Part shown: positions 17,286-24,535 of the stretch, piece by piece
Layout: every line of letters begins with the position of its first letter
How positions within the stretch are numbered: the first letter of the stretch is position 1
Source: Gammaproteobacteria bacterium
Lineage (GTDB): Bacteria; Pseudomonadota; Gammaproteobacteria; Enterobacterales; Kangiellaceae
Length of the DNA stretch: 64,000 nt
Assembly: GCA_013373375.1 (NCBI GenBank)
Contig: JABXHY010000024.1
Location: forward strand, 124,001-188,000
Direction of reading: 5' to 3'
Position numbers and translations under genes: made by a program
The notes under the pieces: model-generated
Database searches by the model: none
The model's input: the letters and a program-made list of their open reading frames with translations, nothing else
Told to the model about the DNA's origin: nothing

Positions 17286-17465
17286 ATGATCAATTTAAAT
17301 ATTTTTGTTGTTTTACTAACTCTTCTTCAAGGTGATGTAGCCGTAGGCGCTGGAGCTCAAGAAGAACCAGTATTTGACGAAGCTGCAATTAGCGCTCCTG
17401 GTAACAGAAATCCGAAGACTACCGAATGTGTTGAGTGGCCGATTTGCCCTCCAGATCAAAAGTAA
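17286..17465 (+). CDS. small secreted-type peptide B, paralogue of peptide A
   Basis: Not in the ORF track (59 residues). It begins MINLNIFVVLLTLLQGD and ends ECVEWPICPPDQK, near-identical to the start and end of the peptide encoded 127 bases upstream, while the middle (residues 20-45) differs. Most DNA differences in the shared parts are at third codon positions (for example GTA/GTT, GGC/GGT), evidence for protein-level selection after duplication. GAGGCTGT precedes the ATG as in copy A. A candidate terminator follows at 17549-17587, so A and B may form one transcript with the CadC-like gene. Confidence 0.8.
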   Translation: MINLNIFVVLLTLLQGDVAVGAGAQEEPVFDEAAISAPGNRNPKTTECVEWPICPPDQK

Positions 17466-17548
17466 GATAAAAGTCTTAAAGGGTTAAACAACGGGCTAGG
17501 GATTGGATTTCTAGCCAAACCTTATCGAGTTGAATCGAACTCGAGTTG

Positions 17549-17587
17549 AACCGGAGAAGTTGCACCGACATGCTATCTCCGGTTTTT
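17549..17587 (+). terminator. probable intrinsic terminator after the peptide pair
   Basis: AACCGGAGA (17549-17557) pairs with TCTCCGGTT (17576-17584), followed by TTT. The 18-base loop is long but the 9-bp GC-rich stem with a T tract is convincing. It separates the peptide genes from the YbaK-family gene. Confidence 0.65.
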
Positions 17588-17641
17588 CATTTGTGTTTCG
17601 AAGTATTTTTGAGCATCGAATTTTGAACGAGGATTTCAACT

Positions 17642-18181
17642 ATGTTCTTGTCTCCAATGCAGTATCTAGACTCAGAAGGTTTGCAATATCAGGTTTTGCA
17701 TCACCCTCACGCAGAGAGTATTAAAGAGACTGCGATTCTCGCGCAGCTGCCCGAAGCCGCCATCGCAAGAGTTATCATTGTAAGTTTGGTGAGCAAAACA
17801 GATGTTCTTAGTGTGTCTGAAGCTATAGTGTTGGTTCCTGGGGATACCGAACTTGATTTAGTTGCTTTGCGCAATGAGTTAAATGTGAGAGATGTTCATA
17901 TTGTCTCGAATACTCAGCGGGAAGGATTATTCACTGGGTTCGACCTGGGCTCAGAAGCGCCTTTTGGCCATTTGTATGGAATGAGGGTATTCATAGCTAA
18001 AGAGCTATTTAACCGCTTTGATATTACGTTTAAAGCAGGTAATCATGAAACGCTAATTCGGATGAGTACGGTCGACTTTTGTAATCTTACCCAAGTTCAA
18101 ACAATTGAAAATGGTTACTCCAATTCTAATGCAGCCGAGTTTTACTCAGAGCAGACGACCAAGCCATGGCGTTGGGTTTAA
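17642..18181 (+). CDS. YbaK/EbsC-family aminoacyl-tRNA deacylase-like protein
   Basis: A 179-residue protein with the YbaK fold used to hydrolyse mischarged tRNAs. Supporting features are the early HHPHAESIKETA segment, the central VSKTDVLSVSEAIVLVPGDTELD strand region and the conserved GSEAPFGHLYGMRVFIAKEL plus FKAGNHETLIRMS near the C-terminus; the last two blocks match the substrate-pocket Gly-rich motif of the family. GAGG nine bases before the ATG supports the start. A second family member (prolyl-tRNA editing type) is encoded 2.3 kb downstream. Substrate (Cys, Pro, Ala or other tRNA) cannot be told. Confidence 0.85.
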   Translation: MFLSPMQYLDSEGLQYQVLHHPHAESIKETAILAQLPEAAIARVIIVSLVSKTDVLSVSEAIVLVPGDTELDLVALRNELNVRDVHIVSNTQREGLFTGFDLGSEAPFGHLYGMRVFIAKELFNRFDITFKAGNHETLIRMSTVDFCNLTQVQTIENGYSNSNAAEFYSEQTTKPWRWV

Positions 18182-18222
18182 ACTTAAGTGTAAGTTAGTA
18201 AGTTAAACGCTTGGTCTCAATT

Positions 18223-18285
18223 AGAGAATCTAGAGGATCTAGAGGATCTAGAGGATCTAGAGGATCTAGAGTATTTAGAGAATCA
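18223..18285. repeat. 9-bp tandem repeat (AGAGGATCT), about 7 units
   Basis: Four perfect AGAGGATCT copies (18232-18267) flanked by AGAGAATCT, AGAGTATTT and AGAGAATCA variants. It lies 41 bases after the YbaK-family stop and creates a row of TCTAGA hexamers. A 9-bp period outside a gene suggests slippage; copy number may vary between strains. Confidence 0.9.
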
Positions 18286-18390
18286 ATATTTGAAAAAATT
18301 TTGAGTCCTAACAGGCAATCATAACAGTAATTAATACCTACCAGCCTCCTTACCGAGAACTGATTTTATCCAGAACCTGAAACAACAATG

Positions 18391-18430
18391 GCGAGCAGTA
18401 AGATCGAATAAGTATCATCTAACTGCTCGC
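18391..18430. other. long imperfect hairpin between convergent genes
   Basis: GCGAGCAGT pairs with ACTGCTCGC, and after an A/A mismatch AGAT pairs with ATCT, leaving a 12-base loop. It lies in the 338-bp gap between the YbaK-family gene and yebG, which point toward each other, and is followed by TTTGCTGCTCGCC, repeating the arm. It may act as a bidirectional terminator, although T tracts are short. Confidence 0.6.
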
Positions 18431-18519
18431 TTTGCTGCTCGCCTAACTTTTGAAAATCTAAATTCCTATAACCTAAGAATTACAGATCCGCTTGAGCGAC
18501 TCTCTGATAATTTCTGTGC

Positions 18520-18825
18520 TTATTGGTTAGCTGCCATTGATGTGACATTGGAATTATCGTCGTCCTTTTCGCTAGAGCTAGTCGTTTCTGATAATAAAAG
18601 TTCAGGCTTACCTTTAATTGCTTTTGCTAGTAAATCCTTATTAGTAGCGACTAACATTCCGAGCGCTTCAGTTTGAGACTCACTGAGATCGTCTATGTTT
18701 TGTTCGACCCAAGCACTGACATTTTCAGCCAGTTCGAGCATCTTGTCATATTCATCAGCCGACTTTTTATCTGTAAACGTTTTTGAATCATCTCTATCAG
18801 ACATATATAGGGTTACCACTGCCAT
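18520..18825 (-). CDS. yebG: YebG family SOS-response protein
   Basis: A 101-residue small acidic protein. The N-terminal 75 residues match YebG as remembered from E. coli: MAVVTLYMSDRDDSKTFTDK, then KSADEYDKMLELAENVSAWVE and LSESQTEALGMLVATNKDLLAKAIKG. The Ser/Asp-rich C-terminal tail is divergent, as is usual. The track start (TTG at 18840) sits in the ribosome site TTGGAG, so the ATG at 18825 is used. YebG is LexA-controlled and of unknown biochemical role. An inverted repeat that might be a local LexA site lies 65 bases upstream. Confidence 0.88.
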   Translation of the reverse strand: MAVVTLYMSDRDDSKTFTDKKSADEYDKMLELAENVSAWVEQNIDDLSESQTEALGMLVATNKDLLAKAIKGKPELLLSETTSSSEKDDDNSNVTSMAANQ

Positions 18826-18889
18826 ATTGGGAAGCTCCAATAGTTTGTTATTGATTAGTTTGGATTGTTAAATATCTACTTGAATCAAT

Positions 18890-18907
18890 ACTATCTGTAT
18901 AAGTAGT
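18890..18907. promoter_or_regulatory. inverted repeat upstream of yebG (candidate LexA operator)
   Basis: ACTATCTGTATAAGTAGT is an imperfect dyad with outer arms ACTA/TAGT. It shares TGTATAAGTAG with the dyad at 12833-12848 and on the opposite strand most of the 56346-56357 site. Its position before an SOS gene makes LexA the leading candidate; it is not the enterobacterial CTG-N10-CAG box. Confidence 0.45.
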
Positions 18908-19016
18908 TTTTCGCAACTAATTTAAAAAAAGAATTTCAGCATTTATTATGAGATGCTCTTTTTTGCTATTGTATCGTCCCGTCGTCTATTGATGTACCAG
19001 TAAATAAGGTGTTGAT

Positions 19017-20507
19017 ATGAGAATCGCTTATTTTGTGATCATTTTGTTCTTAAGTTGCCTAGCGAAATCAAGTTTCGCAGAAGAAAGCGACAAGCAAGTT
19101 GATCCTTTTCCAGAGGAAGTAACATCGGTTACTGAGCACGAGTTGGAAGTTGGTGATACAACTTTAGATTATACGGCGACGGCTGGAACCTCTTTTGTTT
19201 TCAATAAAGAACACAAAAAAATAGGCAATATTTTTTACGTTGCATATACCAAAAAGCAGGGTGGTAAAAATCGTCCCATTACATTTGCCTACAATGGTGG
19301 ACCTGGTTCTGCGTCAGTTTGGTTACATATGGGAGCACTTGGGCCTAAGAGGGTGGTAATGGACAAAGACGGCTTTATGCCAAAGCCACCTTATCAAGCT
19401 GTCGACAACGCTTACTCTATTTTAGATCTCACTGATATTGTATTTATTGATCCAGTTGGTACTGGTTATAGTCGTGCAGCAGCAGAGGGCAGTAACCAAG
19501 ACTTTCATGGGACTTGGGAAGATATTGAAACAGTTTCAGAATTTATTCGGCTTTACCTTACTCGAAATAATCGATGGAGCTCGCCTAAATATCTTGCTGG
19601 CGAATCCTATGGAACACTTAGGTCTGCTGGTATTGCTTACCATATGGGACAGAATTTAGGCGTCAACTTTAATGGCATCATTTTAATCTCATCCATTTTG
19701 AATTACACGCTTGATGAGTTTGACCAAGGCGTGAACATTCAGGCTCCCATAATGCTTCTACCCACCTATACCGCTACGGCTTTCTATCATGGCAAACTTG
19801 GAACTAAGTTCAAAACTGTCGAAGAGGCGATAGCATCTGCAAAACAATTCGCAATGTCTGACTACGCTATAGCTTTATTACAAGGCGATTTAATCGATCT
19901 TGATAAAAAGCGCACAATTGCACGTCAGCTAGCAGACCTTACAGGGTTACCTGTTGAGCAAATTTTTCGACGTAATTTAATCATCGACATGTCAACATTT
20001 TTACATTTTCTGCGACGAGATGAAGGATTGACGTTAGGAAGGCTTGATAGTCGGTTTACAACGCCAGAAATTGATGCGATGGAGCAGCCTGGATATCGAG
20101 ATCCAAGTTACATGGCGATTCATGGGCCTTACACCGAAACTTTAATGAATTATATTCGAAGTGATTTAAAGTTTAATACAGATTTGGTTTATCATATTTT
20201 GGGTGGTGGTGTAAGCAGTTGGAAGACAGAAAAGTTTTCAAAAGACGCTTTTGATATGAGTCGAAAACTTCGTCACGCCATGTTGCGCAATCCAGATATG
20301 AAAGTATTTGTTGCTAATGGGTATTACGATATGGCAACGCCATTTTTTGCGACGGAATATAACTTTTCTCATATGGGACTACCAAAAGAGTTTAGAGACA
20401 ATATTATGATGACCTACTACCAGTCTGGTCACATGATGTACATACGAAAACCTGACTTGATAAAACTTAAAAAAGACTTAAACAACTTTTATCTTTTCTC
20501 CAAGTAA
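19017..20507 (+). CDS. secreted S10 family serine carboxypeptidase
   Basis: A 496-residue protein with a signal peptide (cleavage after about residue 21, SSFA). It has the S10 oxyanion block YNGGPGSASVWLHMGALGP (about 92-110), the nucleophile motif AGESYG with Ser197, the Asp region VFVANGYYDMATPF (about 440-453) and a His in YYQSGHMMYIRKPD near 476. S10 enzymes remove C-terminal residues at acidic pH; bacterial members are common in proteolytic marine bacteria. It is followed 16 bases later by the prolyl-tRNA editing gene, possibly in one transcript. Confidence 0.92.
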   Translation: MRIAYFVIILFLSCLAKSSFAEESDKQVDPFPEEVTSVTEHELEVGDTTLDYTATAGTSFVFNKEHKKIGNIFYVAYTKKQGGKNRPITFAYNGGPGSASVWLHMGALGPKRVVMDKDGFMPKPPYQAVDNAYSILDLTDIVFIDPVGTGYSRAAAEGSNQDFHGTWEDIETVSEFIRLYLTRNNRWSSPKYLAGESYGTLRSAGIAYHMGQNLGVNFNGIILISSILNYTLDEFDQGVNIQAPIMLLPTYTATAFYHGKLGTKFKTVEEAIASAKQFAMSDYAIALLQGDLIDLDKKRTIARQLADLTGLPVEQIFRRNLIIDMSTFLHFLRRDEGLTLGRLDSRFTTPEIDAMEQPGYRDPSYMAIHGPYTETLMNYIRSDLKFNTDLVYHILGGGVSSWKTEKFSKDAFDMSRKLRHAMLRNPDMKVFVANGYYDMATPFFATEYNFSHMGLPKEFRDNIMMTYYQSGHMMYIRKPDLIKLKKDLNNFYLFSK

Positions 20508-20522
20508 AGTTGCTTGTTTAAT

Positions 20523-21026
20523 ATGAGAGAGAAGATTGATGATATCTTGTTCACACTTGGCTGCAATATCGAGCGCTATCAGCACCCTCCATTGCCCACG
20601 AGTGATGCAGCAAAAGAGCTATGCATTGAAAGAAGTGGTGTTCAAATAAAAAACCTTTTTCTAAATGATAATTATCGGAAACGACATTTTTTGTTGTTGA
20701 CTACGCCTGAAAAAAAGATTGATTTAAAGGTATTATCTAAGCAACTGAAGGTGTCTCGCTTAGGATTCGCATCGTCGAGACGGTTGAATCACTATCTTAA
20801 TGGTCAGCCCGGTCATGTTAGCTTTTTACTATTGGTAAATGATCAAGAGAAAAATGTTGAGTTATTAATTGATCAAGATATTTGGCAGGCAGAGAGTTTA
20901 CAAGCGCATCCTGGTATTAACACTGAAACTTATGTCTTATCAAAAGTAGATGTTGTGAAGTTTCTAAAATATACAGGGCATGAATCGAAAATTGTATATG
21001 TACCAATAGCGAATTCCGAAGAGTGA
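20523..21026 (+). CDS. prolyl-tRNA editing (ProX/PrdX-like) YbaK-domain protein
   Basis: A 167-residue protein of the YbaK/ProX family that clears mischarged tRNA in trans. Features are YQHPPLPTSDAAKEL near the N-terminus, KNLFLNDNYRKRHFLLL, KLKVSRLGFASSRRLNHYL-type central helix and the closing HPGINTETYVLSKVDVVKFLK, all standard for the PrdX subgroup. The track starts at a TTG (20514); the ATG at 20523 gives the usual N-terminus MREKIDDILF. The DUF1415 gene begins four bases after its stop. Substrate amino acid is not resolved. Confidence 0.87.
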   Translation: MREKIDDILFTLGCNIERYQHPPLPTSDAAKELCIERSGVQIKNLFLNDNYRKRHFLLLTTPEKKIDLKVLSKQLKVSRLGFASSRRLNHYLNGQPGHVSFLLLVNDQEKNVELLIDQDIWQAESLQAHPGINTETYVLSKVDVVKFLKYTGHESKIVYVPIANSEE

Positions 21027-21030
21027 ATAA

Positions 21031-21606
21031 ATGAAAGAAAATATTGAAATATTGAGCTCAGTGCGGAATTGGTTAGAGAAAATAGTTATTGGTGAAAATT
21101 TCTGTCCTTTCGCCAAAAATCCTTTTGAAGCTAATTCGATTGTATTTAAAGTTTTTCGTGCCTTGGAAAATAAAAATGAACCTAGTGCTTCAATTGAAAA
21201 ATTATTGATGGAAACCTTGAGTGCTATTGTAGAGTGTTGTGAAGAACTGGATAACAACCAAAACATCGAGACTACACTGCTTATTTTGGATAACTCTTGG
21301 TTAAACTTTAACGATTTCTTGGTTTTAATAGAGGCTGCAGATGAAATTCTCGACCAGTGCGATTACAGAGGCACTTACCAAGTAGCTCATTTTCATCCTG
21401 ACTATCAGTTTGCTGGAGTAGCGAAGACTGCTGCTCAAAATTTCACTAATCGTTCACCAGTTCCCATCATTCATATATTACGAGAGAAGTCGATTTCGAA
21501 CGCCTTAATGTCTGTGAAAAATCCAGAGAAAATTCCAACGAGGAACGTTTTGCATGCTGAGAAAAAAGGTGCTGCTTATTTTATCGAAATACTAAATGAC
21601 CTTTAA
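21031..21606 (+). CDS. DUF1415 family protein
   Basis: A 191-residue cytosolic protein matching DUF1415, seen by VRNWLEKIVIGENFCPFAKN at the N-terminus, LLILDNSWLNFNDFLVLIEAA in the middle and YQVAHFHPDYQFAG plus TNRSPVPIIHILREKSI toward the C-terminus. The conserved Cys-Pro-Phe-Ala and His-Phe-His-Pro motifs hint at an enzyme or metal site, but no function is established. Likely cotranscribed with the upstream ProX-like gene. Confidence 0.88.
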   Translation: MKENIEILSSVRNWLEKIVIGENFCPFAKNPFEANSIVFKVFRALENKNEPSASIEKLLMETLSAIVECCEELDNNQNIETTLLILDNSWLNFNDFLVLIEAADEILDQCDYRGTYQVAHFHPDYQFAGVAKTAAQNFTNRSPVPIIHILREKSISNALMSVKNPEKIPTRNVLHAEKKGAAYFIEILNDL

Positions 21607-21678
21607 TAAGTTGGAACTGTAAACTTTTTATTCGACTTATTTAAAAATCCAATGAATAAAAAACCTTGAGAAATCATT

Positions 21679-22200
21679 ATGAATAAAATCATGTATAGAA
21701 AATCGATGACCTGTATTATTGCACTTTTCGCTAATGCATTAATCTTCTCATTGAGCCATGCAAGTGAATCGCCATCGAATTCAATGGCAAACGAGAAAAC
21801 TAAGATTGCTAAAACACTTGATAGCTTGCATCGCTACGCAGCATCAGCTGAAGGCGAAAAATATTTTAGTCTATTCACCGAAAATGCATTGTATATTGGA
21901 ACTGATGTTTCTGAAACTTGGTCAATTGATGAGTTTAAGCAATTTGCAGCCCCTTATTTTAATCAAGGAAAAGGCTGGCTTTACACCGTGAAAAGTCGGA
22001 CGATTACATTGTCACAAAATCAAGGTTATGCTTGGTTCGTAGAGGTTCTTGACAACGAAAAATACGGAGTCTCTAGAGGTACTGGTGTATTAGTGAATTC
22101 ACATGGTAAGTGGAGAATTGCGCAATATCATCTGACATTTCCAATACCTAACAGTTTAGCAGAGAGCATTACTCAACAAATTAAATCAGCCGCTAAGTAG
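21679..22200 (+). CDS. secreted NTF2/SnoaL-like protein
   Basis: A 173-residue protein with a signal peptide (to about residue 29, SHAS). The rest fits the NTF2-like cone fold: a leading helix (KTLDSLHRYAASAEGEKYFSLFT), ENALYIGTDVSETWSIDEFKQF, then strands with SRTITLSQNQGYAWFVEVLDNE and HGKWRIAQYHLTFPIPN. Such DUF4440/SnoaL_3 proteins are common periplasmic proteins without a defined reaction. Confidence 0.82.
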   Translation: MNKIMYRKSMTCIIALFANALIFSLSHASESPSNSMANEKTKIAKTLDSLHRYAASAEGEKYFSLFTENALYIGTDVSETWSIDEFKQFAAPYFNQGKGWLYTVKSRTITLSQNQGYAWFVEVLDNEKYGVSRGTGVLVNSHGKWRIAQYHLTFPIPNSLAESITQQIKSAAK

Positions 22201-22275
22201 GTTAAAATATTGTATATCGTCGCCAGTTAAAGAGCGGCGAAAGGATTTCGTTACATATAACATTGGTAAAAATAA

Positions 22276-23172
22276 ATGTGGTTTAAAAATATTCACTTAT
22301 ATCGTTTTAATGAGTCGATTCCCTTCGATCAAATAGAGTTAGAAGAAAAGTTAAAAGAACAAAAGTTTCAACCTTGCGCTCGTCAATCCAAAGAGTCCAT
22401 GGGATGGATATCTCCTTTATCCAGAGACGGCGACGACTTGGTTTACGAAGCTAACAAATGTTTTCTTTTTGCCATGCGAAGAGAGCAGAAAGTGATCCCT
22501 CCTTCCATGGTGAACGAGCTGCTGGAAGAAAGAATAGCTGAGATAGAAATGGAACAAGGCAGGAAAGTATTTCGCAAAGAGCGTCAGCAATTTAAAGAAG
22601 ATATTTTAGCATTGTTGTTACCCAAAGCCTTTACTCGGTCAACGCATACTCATGCGTATTTTGATACCCAGGCAAATATACTGGCAGTGAATGCAGCGAG
22701 TTCAGCTTTGGCTGATACATTTATTAGCTTATTAATAGAATCCTTAGGAACACTTGGAGCGGTAAAGTTAGACAGCGAACCTTCTCCAAGTTTAACGATG
22801 AATGGTTGGTTAACAGAACAACTCCCCGAGAACTTAGAATTAACTGGGGAATATGAGCTTAAAGATCCTCAAGATGAGAGAACTGCTCGTTTTAAAGATA
22901 CAGAGTCCTCTAACGACATAATTGTCGATTTGATAGCAGATGGATTTTGGACAACAAAACTCGGTGTGCAGTTTGAAGATATTTTTAAGTGTAATATAAC
23001 GGATAAACTTCAAATAAAATCAATTAAGTACACGGAGCAACTTCTTAACCAAAATGATGAATTGGATCTCGAGGATGCCACGGCAAAGTTTGATGCAGAC
23101 TTCGTTTTAATGAGTTCTTCCATTCGTGCGTTCTATCAACAACTCAAAGTATGGTTTCCTATGCCTGAGTAA
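22276..23172 (+). CDS. rdgC: recombination-associated protein RdgC
   Basis: A 298-residue nucleoid-associated DNA-binding protein that forms a ring dimer and limits RecA. The N-terminus MWFKNIHLYRFNESIPF and the segments CARQSKESMGWISPLSRDGD, FAMRREQKVIPPSMVNELLE, KEDILALLLPKAFTRSTHTH and the C-terminal DFVLMSSSIRAFYQQL are characteristic. Length is the usual about 300. It stands alone between an NTF2-like gene and an M24 peptidase gene. Confidence 0.95.
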   Translation: MWFKNIHLYRFNESIPFDQIELEEKLKEQKFQPCARQSKESMGWISPLSRDGDDLVYEANKCFLFAMRREQKVIPPSMVNELLEERIAEIEMEQGRKVFRKERQQFKEDILALLLPKAFTRSTHTHAYFDTQANILAVNAASSALADTFISLLIESLGTLGAVKLDSEPSPSLTMNGWLTEQLPENLELTGEYELKDPQDERTARFKDTESSNDIIVDLIADGFWTTKLGVQFEDIFKCNITDKLQIKSIKYTEQLLNQNDELDLEDATAKFDADFVLMSSSIRAFYQQLKVWFPMPE

Positions 23173-23238
23173 AGGTATTTTTGTCATACGAAATTAGTAT
23201 TTTTTTCGCAATAAATTATGGGGAATTGGAGTTGAATT

Positions 23239-24534
23239 ATGTGCAAGTCAAAAATCAGTCTTTCAATTGCTTTATTGGCACTTAGTTTAAATGTCTCTGC
23301 TTCGAGTTGGAATGAAATACGAAAGCAACGCATTTCTCAGTTGTTGCCTAAAGCTATGGCGTCTGCCAACGTCGACGCTTGGATCAGTATCTGCCGAGAA
23401 AACAACAATGACCCCCTTGCAGAGCATATCGGTTGTGAAAATGCAGGAGCACCTGCGGCCGTCATTTTTTATCGCTCAAAATCTAAGTTTAACTCGATTG
23501 TTTTTTCTCCAGTAGGTGAGGCAACTGCACTTAAGGAAATGGAGCTGCATGATAAGGTGGTTCCTGTTCCTAGAGGAAGTTCGGCAGTAGCAATGGCTGC
23601 AGAGCTATTAAACTCTTTAGATTTAAAGACAATAGCGATAAACAGTTCAGTTAATAATGCGCAAGCTGACGGATTATCTTATTCACAATATTTGACGTTG
23701 TCTGAACTATTGGGGGCAACTAAAGCTAACGCTTTAGTTTCATCTGAAGAGCTGGTTTATCAGTGGCTCTCGATAAAGTTGCCAACAGAAATTTCTATCA
23801 TGGCTGAAGCTGCGAGAATTACTGCACAATGGCAAGAAGAAGCTTACCGTCAAGTCATACCAGGCAAAACAACTGATGCTGAACTAGCTGCCTTTTTAAA
23901 ATCAAAGATGAAGCAACTTGGTGTTACTGATGCTTGGGCACCGGATCAAAATCCGAATGTTAACTCGGGTTCCGATCGGGGGCATTCACACGCGACAGAT
24001 AAAGTGATTATGCCTGGTGATATCATACAAATCGACTTTGGGATAAAAGTAGAGGATCGCTGGGTAACGGATATTCAACGCTTCGCCTATGTATTAAAGC
24101 CTGATGAATTAGAGCCACCAGACAATATCGCCCATTATTGGAACAGTGCAAAAGCTGGCAGTCGAGCCGCATTTGCAGCAATGAAACCAGGCGCTAGAGG
24201 TGTTGATGTAGATGAGGCTCAACGAAAGGTTATGGAAAGTCAGGGGTCTTTACCAGTGATGTGGAGTACCGGCCACCCGGTTGGTTACGTTGCGCACGAT
24301 ACTGGGCCTAACTTGGGTGGTTCTCGAGGTGCGACAGTAAGACCTGCTTCAAAAAGAAAGCTTCAATCAGGTATGGTATTCGCTTTTGATGGCTTTTATA
24401 GTTGGACGCTTCCATCTGGAGGGGTAAAAACTATTTCAGTGGAGGAAATGGTAGAGATTACAGAAGATGGAGCCAAATTTCTGACTTCGCCACAGGAAGA
24501 ATTGATACTTATCCGCTCTAAAAAATATGAGTAA
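23239..24534 (+). CDS. secreted M24 family (Xaa-Pro type) metallopeptidase
   Basis: A 431-residue protein with a signal peptide (to about residue 21, NVSAS). The C-terminal half is the pita-bread fold: metal ligands appear as Asp in IIQIDFG, Asp in WVTDIQR, His in STGHPVGYVAHDTGP and Glu in SVEEMVEITEDG. At the place where the family normally has a Glu (G-M-V-F-x-x-E-P) this protein has VFAFDGFYSW, so Asp may replace a Glu ligand. Family members cleave N-terminal residues next to proline. The export signal suggests a role in peptide feeding in the periplasm. Confidence 0.87.
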   Translation: MCKSKISLSIALLALSLNVSASSWNEIRKQRISQLLPKAMASANVDAWISICRENNNDPLAEHIGCENAGAPAAVIFYRSKSKFNSIVFSPVGEATALKEMELHDKVVPVPRGSSAVAMAAELLNSLDLKTIAINSSVNNAQADGLSYSQYLTLSELLGATKANALVSSEELVYQWLSIKLPTEISIMAEAARITAQWQEEAYRQVIPGKTTDAELAAFLKSKMKQLGVTDAWAPDQNPNVNSGSDRGHSHATDKVIMPGDIIQIDFGIKVEDRWVTDIQRFAYVLKPDELEPPDNIAHYWNSAKAGSRAAFAAMKPGARGVDVDEAQRKVMESQGSLPVMWSTGHPVGYVAHDTGPNLGGSRGATVRPASKRKLQSGMVFAFDGFYSWTLPSGGVKTISVEEMVEITEDGAKFLTSPQEELILIRSKKYE

Positions 24535-24535
24535 G

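Noticed and set aside
17530-17724. 64-codon ORF across the terminator after the peptide genes
   Set aside because: It spans the stem at 17549-17587 and overlaps the YbaK-family start in another frame; a shadow.
18223-18285. 9-bp direct repeats as a CRISPR array
   Set aside because: Units are contiguous without spacers and far too short; no cas gene is in the window.
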